Positions 9,706 to 18,648 are shown, numbered from the stretch's first letter. The stretch: DNA of 64,000 nucleotides from JALYYC01 sp963795805 (GCA_963795805.1 CAWCIV010000004.1:1-64000), one strand, 5' to 3'. Notes: generated by a model not told the origin, from the sequence alone. Translations and numbers: made by a program.

Positions 9706-10052
9706 CAACAAGTCAATACGGAAAGGCGCTGATGAGGGCGAGTACGCGAAAGCCAGGCCTACAGAGAACCTCCGGGAGCTGAGAAGGAGGGTCCAGGGCA
9801 CCGCCGAAAAAGGCCTCGGAGCCGCCGGTCGAACAGAACCCCCTCCCCAACCCTCCCCGCAAGCGGGAGCAAGAGAGTGCGGTCCTCAGTAGGCCGAGCC
9901 GGATGGCCCCCGTGATCGGGCCGGAGTCTTCAGGCGCGATTGCTGCGGACTCGAGAAGGCTGGTGTCGCAAGGCATCGGCGAATTCGGGTGGTACCACGA
10001 GAGCGAGCCTCTCGTCCCGGTGGACGAAGGCTCTTGTCTTCTCGGAGGTGCC
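9706..10052 (+). promoter_or_regulatory. T-box riboswitch leader, lysine-type specifier
   Basis: Stem I: GAGG (9734-9737) can pair with CCTC (9814-9817). Above it AGTA (9741-9744) faces GAAAAAGG (9806-9813), the usual loop-E/specifier bubble; the Lys codon AAG (9810-9812) is followed by a purine. A distal hairpin follows ACAGAGAA (9761-9768) and carries an AG-bulge-like CTGAGAAGG. The T-box GGTGGTACCACG (9988-9999), its paired CGAGAG/CTCTCG helix and the closing CGTCCC are nearly consensus. TGGT would pair with the ACCA end of tRNA. A competing hairpin TCGTCC-CGGT-GGACGA (10012-10027) follows, then GGAGG and the hcs ATG. Termination or translation control is not settled because the U-tract is poor. 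A GC-rich palindromic repeat sits between stem I and the 3' part. Confidence 0.8.
9839..9869. repeat. GC-rich palindromic dispersed repeat, copy 1
   Basis: Two CCCTCCCC blocks run into a hairpin CTCCCCGC-AA-GCGGGAG. The same design recurs at 44932-44963. It lies inside the T-box leader, where stem II or a linker is expected. Confidence 0.45.
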
Positions 10053-11180
10053 ATGACCATCAAGGCGTTCCGGATCATTGACTCGACCCTGCGCGAGGGT
10101 GAGCAATTCGCCTCCGCCCATTTCTCCCCCGCGCAGAAGATCGCGATCGCGCAGCAGCTCGACCGCTTCGGGGTCGAGTACCTCGAGCTGACGTCGCCGT
10201 GCGCCTCGCCGCAGTCGGACGCCGATCTGCGCACGATCGCGGCGCTGCCGCTCAAGGCGAAGGTTCTGACGCACGTCCGCTGCCATCTCGACGACGCAAG
10301 GCAGGCCGCCGCCACCGGCGTCGACGGGATCGACGTGCTGTTCGGCACCTCCTCCGCGATGCGGACGTTTTCACATGGGAAGACCGTCGACCAGATCATC
10401 GAGATCGGCACGCAGGTTGTTCGGTATGTGCAGGGGCAGGGTCTCGAGGTGCGCTTCAGCAGTGAGGACTCATTCCGCTCCGAACCCCGGGACCTGCTTC
10501 GTGTCTACCAGGCGATCGACCAGCTGCATCCGCAGCGCGTCGGGCTGGCCGATACCGTCGGGATTGCGACCCCGAACCAGGTGTATGAGTTGGTCTCGAT
10601 GGTCCGCAAGGCGGTTGACTGCGACATCGAGTTTCACGCGCACAACGACACCGGCTGCGCCATCGCCAACGCCTACGCGGCCCTCGAGGCGGGGGCCACC
10701 CACATCGATACCACCGCGCTCGGGATCGGCGAGCGCAACGGCATCGTGCCGCTCAGTGGCATGATCGCGCGCCTGCTCAGCGTCCAGCCGGACCTGGTCG
10801 CCCAGTACCGGCTCGAGGAACTGCCCGCCCTCGACCAGATGGTCGCCGAGATGGTCGGCATCGCGGTCCCCTTCAACGCCGCGATCACGGGGGAGACGGC
10901 CTTCAACCACAAGGCGGGCATGCACACCAACGCCGTGCTCAAGGATCCGTCATCCTACGAGATCTTCGACCCGGCCCGGTTCGGCCGGGAGCGGACCGTC
11001 ATGGTCGGCCACCGGCTCACCGGCCACAACGCAATCCGGCACCGCGCCACCACGCTGGGTCTTTCGCTCACCGAGCCGGCGGTGCGCGCGCTCACCCAGG
11101 AGGTCAAGCGACGGGCAGACACGGGCCCGCTGAGCAATGACGAATTGGACGACTTGCTCCGGGCCTTCGTCCCGGCATAA
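10053..11180 (+). CDS. homocitrate synthase
   Basis: Condenses acetyl-CoA with 2-oxoglutarate, the first committed step of the alpha-aminoadipate lysine pathway. 375 residues. Signature RIIDSTLREGEQFASAHF at the N-terminus (Arg and metal-binding Asp/Glu), TSPCASPQS for substrate binding, the metal motif EFHAHNDTGCA, and GIGERNGI. It continues ITGETAFNHKAGMH, as in Thermus homocitrate synthase rather than LeuA. ATG at 10053 has GGAGG 4 nt upstream and follows the T-box leader; an in-frame extension to 9903 would read through the T-box itself and is rejected. First gene of a nine-gene operon. Confidence 0.93.
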   Translation: MTIKAFRIIDSTLREGEQFASAHFSPAQKIAIAQQLDRFGVEYLELTSPCASPQSDADLRTIAALPLKAKVLTHVRCHLDDARQAAATGVDGIDVLFGTSSAMRTFSHGKTVDQIIEIGTQVVRYVQGQGLEVRFSSEDSFRSEPRDLLRVYQAIDQLHPQRVGLADTVGIATPNQVYELVSMVRKAVDCDIEFHAHNDTGCAIANAYAALEAGATHIDTTALGIGERNGIVPLSGMIARLLSVQPDLVAQYRLEELPALDQMVAEMVGIAVPFNAAITGETAFNHKAGMHTNAVLKDPSSYEIFDPARFGRERTVMVGHRLTGHNAIRHRATTLGLSLTEPAVRALTQEVKRRADTGPLSNDELDDLLRAFVPA

Positions 11181-11192
11181 CAAGGAGAAACC

Positions 11193-12458
11193 ATGGGAAC
11201 CCTGACTGAAGAGATCTTTTCCCGTCGGCTCGATCGCCCGGTCCACGCCGGTGAGATCGTGGTGGCGCCGGTCGACTACGCGATGGCGCACGACGTCACG
11301 GGCCCGCTGGCGATCGAGGCCTTCCGCAAGCTCGAGGTTCCACTCTGGGATCCGGAGCGCGTCATCCTCGTCTTCGATCACATCCTGCCGGCGAATACGG
11401 TAGCGGCGGCCGGCCTGCACAAGCTTGTCCGCGACTTCGCCGACGAGTATGGCGTCACCCATGTCTTCCAGGAAGGGATCTGCCACCAGTTGATGGTTGA
11501 AAAGGGCTTCATCCGCCCCGGCGGCATCGTGGTCGGCGCTGACTCGCACAGCACGACCTACGGCGCGCTCGGGTGCTTCGCCGCCGGATTCGGATCCACC
11601 GATATCGCGGTCACGTTCGCCACCGGCAAGACCTGGTTCCGGGTGCCCGAGACGATCCGCATCAATCTCCACGGACGGCTGCCGGCCGGCATCTATCCGA
11701 AGGACCTCGCCCTGCAGGTGATCCGCCGGCTGGGTGCCGAGGGCGCGAACTACCTGGCGGTGGAGTGGGGCGGCGACGCCGTCGAGGCGATGCGCATCGA
11801 CGAACGGCTGACGCTCGCCAACCTGACGGTCGACTTCGGCGGCAAGGCCGGCCTCTGTGAGCCCGACGAACAGACGCGACGCTACCTGCATGATGCCGAG
11901 GTCTACGACCTGCATCCCATCAATCCCGTCTACCGAAGCGTCGTCGATGTCGACGCCGAGCGCCTCGAGCCACAGATTGCCTGCCCGCCCTCGATCGACA
12001 ACGTCCAGGACCTGAGTGCGGTCGAAGGCACGGAACTCGACGAGGTCTTCGTCGGGAGCTGCACGAACGGCCGGATCGAGGACCTCGCCATCGTTGCCGA
12101 AGCCTGGCAAGGCAAGCAGCTGCACCCCCGTACGCGCACGATCGTGGTGCCGGCATCGAAGGCCGTTTACATGGAAGCGCTTGCGCGCGGCTACGTCCAG
12201 ACCTTCATGGAGGCGGGCGCGCTGGTGATGAACGCCGGCTGCGGCCCGTGCCTCGGGCGCCAGCACGGGGTGCTCGGCCCCGGCGAACGCGCCCTCTCGA
12301 CCAGCAATCGCAATTACTCCGGCCGGATGGGGAGCCCGCAGGCTGAGATCTATCTGGCGAATCCGGCGGTCGCCGCGGCCTCCGCCCTTGCCGGGGCCAT
12401 CGCGGACCCACGCAAGTCTTTGCCCACGCTGACAGGCTTTGGGAGGTTGGTGAACTGA
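11193..12458 (+). CDS. hacA: homoaconitase large subunit
   Basis: 421 residues of the LeuC/aconitase superfamily. Substrate and cluster motifs: FDHILPANT, GADSHSTTYGALGCFAAGFG, VGSCTNGRIEDL and AGCGPCLGRQ; the cysteines of the second last and last motifs ligate the [4Fe-4S] cluster. It acts with the small subunit encoded 1 nt downstream to isomerise homocitrate to homoisocitrate. LeuC-type isopropylmalate isomerase is the alternative by sequence, but the gene lies between homocitrate synthase and lysW. Confidence 0.88.
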   Translation: MGTLTEEIFSRRLDRPVHAGEIVVAPVDYAMAHDVTGPLAIEAFRKLEVPLWDPERVILVFDHILPANTVAAAGLHKLVRDFADEYGVTHVFQEGICHQLMVEKGFIRPGGIVVGADSHSTTYGALGCFAAGFGSTDIAVTFATGKTWFRVPETIRINLHGRLPAGIYPKDLALQVIRRLGAEGANYLAVEWGGDAVEAMRIDERLTLANLTVDFGGKAGLCEPDEQTRRYLHDAEVYDLHPINPVYRSVVDVDAERLEPQIACPPSIDNVQDLSAVEGTELDEVFVGSCTNGRIEDLAIVAEAWQGKQLHPRTRTIVVPASKAVYMEALARGYVQTFMEAGALVMNAGCGPCLGRQHGVLGPGERALSTSNRNYSGRMGSPQAEIYLANPAVAAASALAGAIADPRKSLPTLTGFGRLVN

Positions 12459-12459
12459 G

Positions 12460-12969
12460 ATGGGACGAGTTTTCAAGTTTGGTGACGCGATCTCGACCGA
12501 CGCGATCATCCCCGGGCGCTTCAACGTGACGACGGACGCGGCGGCCCTGGGAAAGGCCTGCTTCATCGAAGCGCGGCCGGACTTCAGCGCGACCGTGCAG
12601 GCCGGTGACGTGATCGTCGGCGGCCGGAACTTCGGGTGCGGCAGCTCGCGCGAGCATGCGCCAATGGCGATCAAGGCCGCCGGCGTCCAGGTCGTGATCG
12701 CCCGCACCTTCGCCCGGATCTTCTATCGCAACGCGATCAACATCGGGCTCCCGGTGATCACCTGCGACGCCATGTACGACGCGGTCCGGGACGGCGACAC
12801 CATCGCGGTTGACGTGCGATCGGGTGTGATTCAGGCCGGCGCCACGACCTTCCAGGGCGATACCCCTGGCCCGGTCGCGTTTGCCATCATGGAGGCTGGG
12901 ACCTTGATCGATCTGATCAAGTCGAAGGGTTGGGCAGGCATCCAGCAGCGTGAGGAGGTACACGTATGA
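12460..12969 (+). CDS. hacB: homoaconitase small subunit
   Basis: 169-residue swivel domain: VFKFGDAISTDAIIPGRF at the N-terminus, then GGRNFGCGSSREHAP, the universal LeuD/HacB motif. The substrate-loop segment after GRF (NVTTDAAALG) differs from the isopropylmalate type. Partner of hacA. Its stop overlaps the lysW start in an ATGA arrangement, so lysW is translationally coupled. Confidence 0.88.
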   Translation: MGRVFKFGDAISTDAIIPGRFNVTTDAAALGKACFIEARPDFSATVQAGDVIVGGRNFGCGSSREHAPMAIKAAGVQVVIARTFARIFYRNAINIGLPVITCDAMYDAVRDGDTIAVDVRSGVIQAGATTFQGDTPGPVAFAIMEAGTLIDLIKSKGWAGIQQREEVHV

Positions 12970-13145
12970 CGACCGGATTGACAGCCAAGTGCCCTGAGTG
13001 CGAGGGCGATGTCAGCCTCGCGGCGGGCGTTGAGAAGGGCGAGATCGTGCCCTGCCCCGAATGCGGGGCGGAGCTCGAAGTCGTCGCCCAGGACCCGGCG
13101 GAGCTGCGGCTCGCGCCGGAAGAAGAGGAGGACTGGGGCGAGTAA
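12966..13145 (+). CDS. lysW: amino-group carrier protein LysW
   Basis: 59 residues. Two CPEC motifs (KCPECEGDVSL and PCPECGAELEV) form a zinc knuckle. An acidic tail ends in EDWGE, whose terminal glutamate gamma-carboxylate is the attachment point for alpha-aminoadipate (or glutamate). ATG at 12966 overlaps the hacB stop (ATGA). This is the only LysW gene in the window, so both LysX-type ligases would have to share it. Confidence 0.95.
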   Translation: MTTGLTAKCPECEGDVSLAAGVEKGEIVPCPECGAELEVVAQDPAELRLAPEEEEDWGE

Positions 13146-13152
13146 TCCGCGC

Positions 13153-14001
13153 ATCGGTGTCCTGTGCTCGCGCATCCGGGCCGAGGAGAAGCTCCTCTTC
13201 GAGGCCTTCACTGGACGCGGGCTCGCCTTCGATCGAATTGATGACCGCGAGCTGATCTTCGACCTGGGCCGGCCGAACCTCGAGTACGACGTCGTCCTCG
13301 AGCGCTGCCTGCATCACTCGCGGGCGCTCTACGCCTTGCGCATCCTGAACCAGTGGGGCGTCAAGACGGTCAATACCTACGAGGTGGCGATGACCTGCGG
13401 CGACAAGATCAACACCACGACGGCCCTGATTGCCGCCGGGATCCCAAGCCCCCGGACGATGATCGCGTTCACGCCCGAGTCGGCGATCGAAGCGATCGAG
13501 ACGATCGGATATCCGGTTGTACTGAAACCCGCGATCGGGTCATGGGGACGGCTCCTCGCCAAGATTTCAGACCGCGAAGCGGCCGAGGCGCTGCTCGAGC
13601 ACAAAGAGACGCTCGGCTCCTACCAACACGCGATCTTCTACATTCAGGAGTACGTGCGCAAACCGGCTCGCGACATCCGAAGCTTCGTCATCGGTGATCA
13701 GACGGTCTGCGCCATCTACCGCGAGTCGCAACACTGGATCACCAACACCGCCCGCGGCGGCAACGCGCGCAACTGTCCGATCACGCCCGAGATCGACCGC
13801 CTGTCGCGGGCCGCGGCTGCCGCGGTCGGTGGCGGCGTCGTCGCCATCGACCTGCTCGAGCACCCGGATGGCCTGCAGGTCAGCGAGGTCAACTACACCA
13901 TGGAATATCGCAATAGCATCGAGACCACCGGCGTCGACATTCCCGGTCTCATCGTCGACTACGTGCTCCGCGTGGCGACTCGCGAACCCGTCGCCGTATG
14001 A
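13153..14001 (+). CDS. lysX: LysX, LysW-alpha-aminoadipate ligase (start codon unresolved)
   Basis: About 282-residue ATP-grasp ligase. Motifs: IGVLCSRIRAEEKLLFEAF, VVLKPAIGSWGRLLAKI, RDIRSFVIGDQ and HWITNTARGGNARNCP. The substrate segment NYTMEYRNSIETTGVDIPG closely matches the Thermus LysX type, so this is the lysine-branch enzyme. Homology starts immediately after the lysW stop, but no NTG codon is in frame: the codons are AGT AAT CCG CGC ATC GGT. ATC at 13153 is given as a placeholder. Either a rare initiator or a base error at 13146-13152 must be invoked. Its stop overlaps the lysK start. Confidence 0.88.
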   Translation: MGVLCSRIRAEEKLLFEAFTGRGLAFDRIDDRELIFDLGRPNLEYDVVLERCLHHSRALYALRILNQWGVKTVNTYEVAMTCGDKINTTTALIAAGIPSPRTMIAFTPESAIEAIETIGYPVVLKPAIGSWGRLLAKISDREAAEALLEHKETLGSYQHAIFYIQEYVRKPARDIRSFVIGDQTVCAIYRESQHWITNTARGGNARNCPITPEIDRLSRAAAAAVGGGVVAIDLLEHPDGLQVSEVNYTMEYRNSIETTGVDIPGLIVDYVLRVATREPVAV

Positions 14002-15074
14002 TGCGGAGCCTGTCCACCGAAGCCACGGCCCAACAGCTCGATGGCTTCGCCCTGCTGACCGACATCGTCCGCATTCCGAGCGTCTCAACGCAGGAACATG
14101 AGCTCGGCGCCTGGCTTCTCGATCGTCTGCCGCCGCTCGGGTTCACGGTGAGTCGGGACGGCGCCGGCAACGTCATCGCCGAGCGCGGGACCGGTCCTTC
14201 GGAAATCCTGTTCCTTGGCCACATGGACACCGTCCCGGGGGCGATCCCGGTTCGGGAGGAGAACGGCCGGCTCTTCGGGCGAGGCGCCGTCGATGCCAAG
14301 GGACCGCTGGCCGCGGCGATCACGGCCGCCGCGCGTCATCCGGTCGGCCCCACGCATCGCACGACGATCATCGCCGCGGTCGAGGAGGAGGGGAGCTCAC
14401 GCGGCGCCCGCCACCTGCTTTCACGTCCCGCCCCAGATCACCTCGTCGTCCTGGAGCCAAGCGGGTGGGACGCCGTGACACTCGGCTACAAGGGCAGCCT
14501 CTGGATCCGCTACCGGCTGACCCAGTCCGTGGCCCACGGCGCCGGCCCCACCGGCAGCGCCGCGGATCGTGCCATCGCCTTCATCCGCCGGCTTCAAGAC
14601 GATGCCGCACGCTCCAGCAAGGACCGCGGCATCTTCGACCGGGTCGACGTGCGCGTCATCGAGATGCACGCCGCGCACGACGGACTTCGCGATGTTGCGG
14701 CAGCGACGATCGGGATGCGACTCCCGCTGCAGTTCGACGTCGACGCCTTCAGGGCGGCCCTAACTGAGTGGCAGGGCGAAGCCGAGATCGAGATCGACCA
14801 TGCGGACGCCGCGGTCCGCGCCGAGAAGAACACGCCACTGGTGCGCGCGTTCCTTGCGGGCATCCGGTCGGCCGGAGGAACGCCCCGGTTCAAGAACAAG
14901 ACTGGCACATCGGATATGAATATCCTGCTGCCGCTGTGGAAATGCCCGGCGCTGGCGTATGGGCCAGGCGATTCCAGCCTCGACCACACGCCGCAGGAGG
15001 CGATCGACCGCGACGAGTTCGAGCGTGGGATCGCCGTGCTGGCAGCGGTTCTTGCGAACCTGGCTCCGGCATGA
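13998..15074 (+). CDS. lysK: LysW-lysine / LysW-ornithine hydrolase
   Basis: 358-residue M20-family metallohydrolase that releases the finished amino acid from LysW. Zinc-binding motifs in order: GHMDTVPG (His and Asp), GRGAVDAKGP (bridging Asp), AVEEEGSS (Glu pair), LEPS (Glu) and SLDHTPQE (His). Start ATGATG overlaps the lysX stop. In the dual-use pathway of Sulfolobus, LysK accepts both LysW-Lys and LysW-Orn. Coupled by ATGA to lysY downstream. Confidence 0.92.
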   Translation: MMRSLSTEATAQQLDGFALLTDIVRIPSVSTQEHELGAWLLDRLPPLGFTVSRDGAGNVIAERGTGPSEILFLGHMDTVPGAIPVREENGRLFGRGAVDAKGPLAAAITAAARHPVGPTHRTTIIAAVEEEGSSRGARHLLSRPAPDHLVVLEPSGWDAVTLGYKGSLWIRYRLTQSVAHGAGPTGSAADRAIAFIRRLQDDAARSSKDRGIFDRVDVRVIEMHAAHDGLRDVAAATIGMRLPLQFDVDAFRAALTEWQGEAEIEIDHADAAVRAEKNTPLVRAFLAGIRSAGGTPRFKNKTGTSDMNILLPLWKCPALAYGPGDSSLDHTPQEAIDRDEFERGIAVLAAVLANLAPA

Positions 15075-16117
15075 AGGCGTCGATCGTCGGCGGCGCCGGC
15101 TACGCCGGCGGCGAACTGCTCCGGTTACTCCTGTTCCACCCAAAGGTCGAGATCCAGCAGGTGACCTCGGAACGACTCGGCGGGAAATTCGTCCACAGCA
15201 CCCACCCCAACCTGCGGAAGCAGACGGACCTGCGCTTCGAGCCTCGCGCGGCACTGAAGCCGGTCGATGTCCTCTTCCTTGCGCTCCCCCACGGGCAGGC
15301 GAGCAAAGAAATCGACACGTACATGCCGCTGGCGCCGATCATCATCGATCTCTCGGCCGACTTCCGGCTCCACGATGCCGCGCAGTACCCCGTCTGGTAT
15401 GGCTGGCAGCACCCGCAGCCGCGCCTCCTTGCTGATTTCATTTACGCGCTGCCGGAGCTCCATCGCGAGCAGATCCGCCAGGCGTCGCACCTCTCGACCG
15501 GCGGGTGCCTGGCGACGGCCAGCATCCTCGGCTTGTACCCGCTGGCCCGGGCCGGCGTGATCGACCCGGCCATGCCGATCGTGATCGAGGGCAAGTCCGG
15601 GTCGTCGGCGGGCGGCGCAGAACCGGGGCCGGCCTCCCACCATCCGCACCGGAGCGGCGAAATCCGCTCGTTCGCGCCGACCGCGCACCGTCATACCGCC
15701 GAGATCATCCAGGAGCTCGCTGGTTCGGAGGGCAACGGACCCGCCATCGCCTTCTCGGGGACCGCCGTCGAGGCGGTCCGCGGGATCCTGGTCACCGCGC
15801 ACGTCTTCCTCAACGACGACCTCTCCGACAAGGATCTCTGGAAGATCTATCGCCCGGCCTATGCCAGCGAGCCCTTCATGCGAATCGTCAAGGAGGGCCA
15901 GGGGATTCACCGCGTTCCGAACCCCAAGATCCTCTCCGGAACGAACTTTTGCGACGTGGGGTTCGAGCGTGATCCCCACTCGCGACGGGTCGTGGTGATG
16001 AGCGCGATCGACAACCTGATGAAAGGCGCGGCCGGGCAGGCGGTCCAGGCGCTGAACGTTCATTGTGGCTGGGACGAGCGCGCCGGCCTCGAGTTTCCCG
16101 GCATGTATCCAATCTAG
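15071..16117 (+). CDS. lysY: LysW-aminoadipyl(glutamyl)-phosphate reductase
   Basis: 348 residues of the ArgC/LysY family. An NADPH-binding VGGAGYAGGELLRLLLFHP opens the protein; the catalytic cysteine is in STGGCLATASI (PGCxxTA in ArgC), with a later HRHTAEIIQEL. Reduces the carrier-bound acyl phosphate to the semialdehyde. ATG at 15071 overlaps the lysK stop. Confidence 0.92.
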   Translation: MKASIVGGAGYAGGELLRLLLFHPKVEIQQVTSERLGGKFVHSTHPNLRKQTDLRFEPRAALKPVDVLFLALPHGQASKEIDTYMPLAPIIIDLSADFRLHDAAQYPVWYGWQHPQPRLLADFIYALPELHREQIRQASHLSTGGCLATASILGLYPLARAGVIDPAMPIVIEGKSGSSAGGAEPGPASHHPHRSGEIRSFAPTAHRHTAEIIQELAGSEGNGPAIAFSGTAVEAVRGILVTAHVFLNDDLSDKDLWKIYRPAYASEPFMRIVKEGQGIHRVPNPKILSGTNFCDVGFERDPHSRRVVVMSAIDNLMKGAAGQAVQALNVHCGWDERAGLEFPGMYPI

Positions 16118-16119
16118 CC

Positions 16120-16914
16120 GTGCTGGTGATCAAGCTCGGCGGCAGCCTGACCGATCTCGACCCGCTGCTGCGCGACGTCGCCGCCTGCCAGGAGCCGCTC
16201 ATCCTGGTCCACGGCGCCAACAAGGAGCTGAACGAACTCTCCACCAGGCTCGGGCACCCGCCGCGGATGGTCACCTCCGAGCGCGGCGAGGTCAGCCGCT
16301 TCACCGACGCGGCGACGATGGATCATTTCCTGATGGCCTACGCCGGCAAGCAGAACAAACGCATCGTCGAGCGGCTCCGTGCGCTCGGCGCCAATGCCGT
16401 CGGCCTCACCGCCATGGACGGCGGCGTCGCGATCGGCCGGCGTAAGCCGGACTTACGGATCAAAGAACACGACAAGGTGAAGATCCTGCACGGCGATCAC
16501 AGTGGCAGCATCGAGCAGATCGATCCCAGGCTCCTGCGACTCTTGCTGGACCAGGGCTACCTGCCGGTGATCACGCCCCCCGCGATCAGCCGCGATGGGG
16601 TCGCGATCAACGTCGATGGCGACCGGCTGGCGATGGAGATCGCCGTCGCCATCGGGGCCGAGCGCCTGCTGATCTTCGCCGACACCCCCGGCTTCATGCG
16701 CGACGTCGCCGACGAGGGGTCCGTCATTCCGGTCGTCCGCCTCGACGAGGTCGATGCGGTCAGCCAGTATGGGAAAGGACGCGCCCGGGTCAAGCTGCTG
16801 GCCGCGGCGCAGGCGATCCGGCGCGGCATCCAGGCGGTCGGCCTCCTGGATGGGCGTGGCGAGCATCCGCTAACGCGGGCATTCGAAGGAGCTGGGACAT
16901 GGATCACACCGTAG
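16120..16914 (+). CDS. lysZ: LysW-aminoadipate(glutamate) kinase
   Basis: 264 residues of the ArgB/LysZ amino-acid kinase family: VLVIKLGGSL at the N-terminus, HGANKELNEL, and INVDGDRLAMEIAVAIGAE for nucleotide binding. Phosphorylates the side-chain carboxylate of the LysW-bound amino acid. GTG at 16120 lies 2 nt after the lysY stop. Overlaps lysJ by 16 bp. Confidence 0.9.
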   Translation: MLVIKLGGSLTDLDPLLRDVAACQEPLILVHGANKELNELSTRLGHPPRMVTSERGEVSRFTDAATMDHFLMAYAGKQNKRIVERLRALGANAVGLTAMDGGVAIGRRKPDLRIKEHDKVKILHGDHSGSIEQIDPRLLRLLLDQGYLPVITPPAISRDGVAINVDGDRLAMEIAVAIGAERLLIFADTPGFMRDVADEGSVIPVVRLDEVDAVSQYGKGRARVKLLAAAQAIRRGIQAVGLLDGRGEHPLTRAFEGAGTWITP

Positions 16915-18074
16915 CCGCCGCCGGCCGCGCCACCCTCCGGTCGATTCCCCTGCACGCGGATCGCGGCATCTCGCTGGTTCGCGGCGAGGGTTGCTATCTC
17001 TGGGATCACGCAGGCCGCCGCTACCTGGACCTGATGACGAACTACGGCGTCAACCTGCTGGGGCACTCGCACCCCGCCGTCACCGCCGCCATCGATACCC
17101 AGGCCCGTCTGCTGACGAACGCCCACCAGAGCTTCGGGACTCCGGCGCGCGACGCGTTCCTCCAGGCGCTCGCCGCTTTCCTGCCGCCGAACCTGAACCG
17201 GATTTCATTCGGCAACTCCGGAGCCGAGGCGGTCGAGGCGGCGCTCAAGTACGCGCGCGTGGCCAGCGGCCGAACCGGCATCATCGCCACCCATCGCGCC
17301 TACCACGGCCGGACCTTCGGCGCGCTCGCTGCCACATCGGACGCCAAGTACCGGGATCCATTTGCGCCAATGCTGGAGGGGGTTCGGCACGTCCCCTTCG
17401 ACGACCTCGCGGCAATGGAGCAGGCGATCGACGCCTCGACCGCCGCCGTCATCATCGAACCGATCCAGGGTGAGGGCGGCATCCGCGTGCCGCGCGACGG
17501 CTACCTGCGCGCGATTAGCGAACGCTGCGCGGCCAACGGGACGCTGCTGATCTGCGACGAGATCCAGACCGGATTCCGGACCGGAAGCCCATTCGCCTTC
17601 ACGGCGGAAGGGATTGTGCCGGACATCCTGTGTCTTTCGAAATCGATTGCCAATGGCTTGCCGATCGGCGTGACCGTCACGACCGAGGCGGTCAGCGAGC
17701 GCATCCCGAAGGGAAGCCACGGAAGTACCTTCGCGGGCAACCCGCTGGTCTGTGCCGCCGCCACCGCGACGCTCCAGGTCCTCGATGACAAGCGGCTTCA
17801 CGCCCACGCCGCGGAGAAGGGCCGTCGCTTTCAAGACCGGGTTCGCGCGCTCGGGTCGCCACAGGTTCGCGACGTCCGCGGTCGCGGAATGATGCTGGCT
17901 GTGGAGCTAAAGAAGCCGGCCACACCGGTGATCAAAGCGATGCAGGAGCGTGGGGTCCTTGTGCTCCCCGCCGGCGGCACCGTGATCCGCTTCCTACCGT
18001 CTATCCTGGTCGATGACGCGCAGCTCGACGAGGGCATCGCAATCCTCGGCGAGGCCGTTTCCAAAGCGGGCTAG
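16899..18074 (+). CDS. lysJ: LysW-aminoadipate semialdehyde/glutamate semialdehyde aminotransferase
   Basis: 391-residue class III PLP aminotransferase (ArgD/LysJ type). Motifs: FGNSGAEAVEAALKYAR, YHGRTFGALAAT, IIEPIQGEGG, LICDEIQTGFRTG, and CLSKSIANGLPIG whose lysine binds PLP. Uses glutamate as amino donor to make LysW-lysine or LysW-ornithine. Last gene of the operon; no terminator hairpin is obvious before DUF1697 starts 22 nt later. Confidence 0.92.
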   Translation: MDHTVAAAGRATLRSIPLHADRGISLVRGEGCYLWDHAGRRYLDLMTNYGVNLLGHSHPAVTAAIDTQARLLTNAHQSFGTPARDAFLQALAAFLPPNLNRISFGNSGAEAVEAALKYARVASGRTGIIATHRAYHGRTFGALAATSDAKYRDPFAPMLEGVRHVPFDDLAAMEQAIDASTAAVIIEPIQGEGGIRVPRDGYLRAISERCAANGTLLICDEIQTGFRTGSPFAFTAEGIVPDILCLSKSIANGLPIGVTVTTEAVSERIPKGSHGSTFAGNPLVCAAATATLQVLDDKRLHAHAAEKGRRFQDRVRALGSPQVRDVRGRGMMLAVELKKPATPVIKAMQERGVLVLPAGGTVIRFLPSILVDDAQLDEGIAILGEAVSKAG

Positions 18075-18096
18075 CCAGGCCGTTACGGCTACTGAA

Positions 18097-18648
18097 ATGG
18101 CGACGTTCGTGGCGATGTTACGCGGCATCAACGTCGGCGGGAACGCGATGATCAGAATGGACGCCCTCCGGCAGCTCGTCAGCGGCCTGGGGCACTCCGA
18201 CGTCACCACCTACATCCAGAGTGGCAACGTCGTCTTCATCAGCCAGAAGGGTTCTGCCGCGACGATTGCCGAGGGCATCGAGAATCGCATCAAGAAAAGT
18301 TTCGGCATGCAGGTCACCGTCATCGTACGCAGCGGCGCTGAGCTCGCCACGATTGTTCGAACGAATCCGTTCCTGCCCGGCGCCGACCCGGCGACGCTCT
18401 ATGTCATCTTCCTCGCCACCAAGCCGGAGGCCGCCTCGCTGACACGCCTCGATCCAACGCTGGTCGCGCCGGACGAGTTCTCGGTTGTCGGGCGCGAGAT
18501 CTACGCCCGATACCCCAACGGCTATGGCCGGAGCAAGATGACGAGCACGTTTTTCGAGAACCGGCTTCGCCTGCGCGGGACCGCGCGGAACTGGAAGACC
18601 GTCACGACGCTCGCCGAGCTGGCAAAAGGACGAGCGGCAAAAAAATAG
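18097..18648 (+). CDS. DUF1697 protein
   Basis: 183 residues beginning MATFVAMLRGINVGGNAMI, the DUF1697 signature, with TYIQSGNVVF and a C-terminal RLRGTARNWKTV. Function unknown. ATG at 18097 matches the family start. It follows lysJ closely but has no evident tie to amino-acid synthesis. Confidence 0.85.
   Translation: MATFVAMLRGINVGGNAMIRMDALRQLVSGLGHSDVTTYIQSGNVVFISQKGSAATIAEGIENRIKKSFGMQVTVIVRSGAELATIVRTNPFLPGADPATLYVIFLATKPEAASLTRLDPTLVAPDEFSVVGREIYARYPNGYGRSKMTSTFFENRLRLRGTARNWKTVTTLAELAKGRAAKK

Noticed and set aside
9903..10052. In-frame N-terminal extension of homocitrate synthase by 50 codons
   Set aside because: It would translate through the T-box; homology and the GGAGG site both place the start at 10053.
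10950..12707. 585-codon open frame on the minus strand
   Set aside because: Antisense to hcs and hacA, low-complexity Arg/Ala/Gly composition, no homology or ribosome site; long shadows are expected at this GC content.
11193..12969. leuC/leuD assignment
   Set aside because: Sequence alone allows it, but the genes lie between homocitrate synthase and lysW in the Thermus lysine-cluster order.
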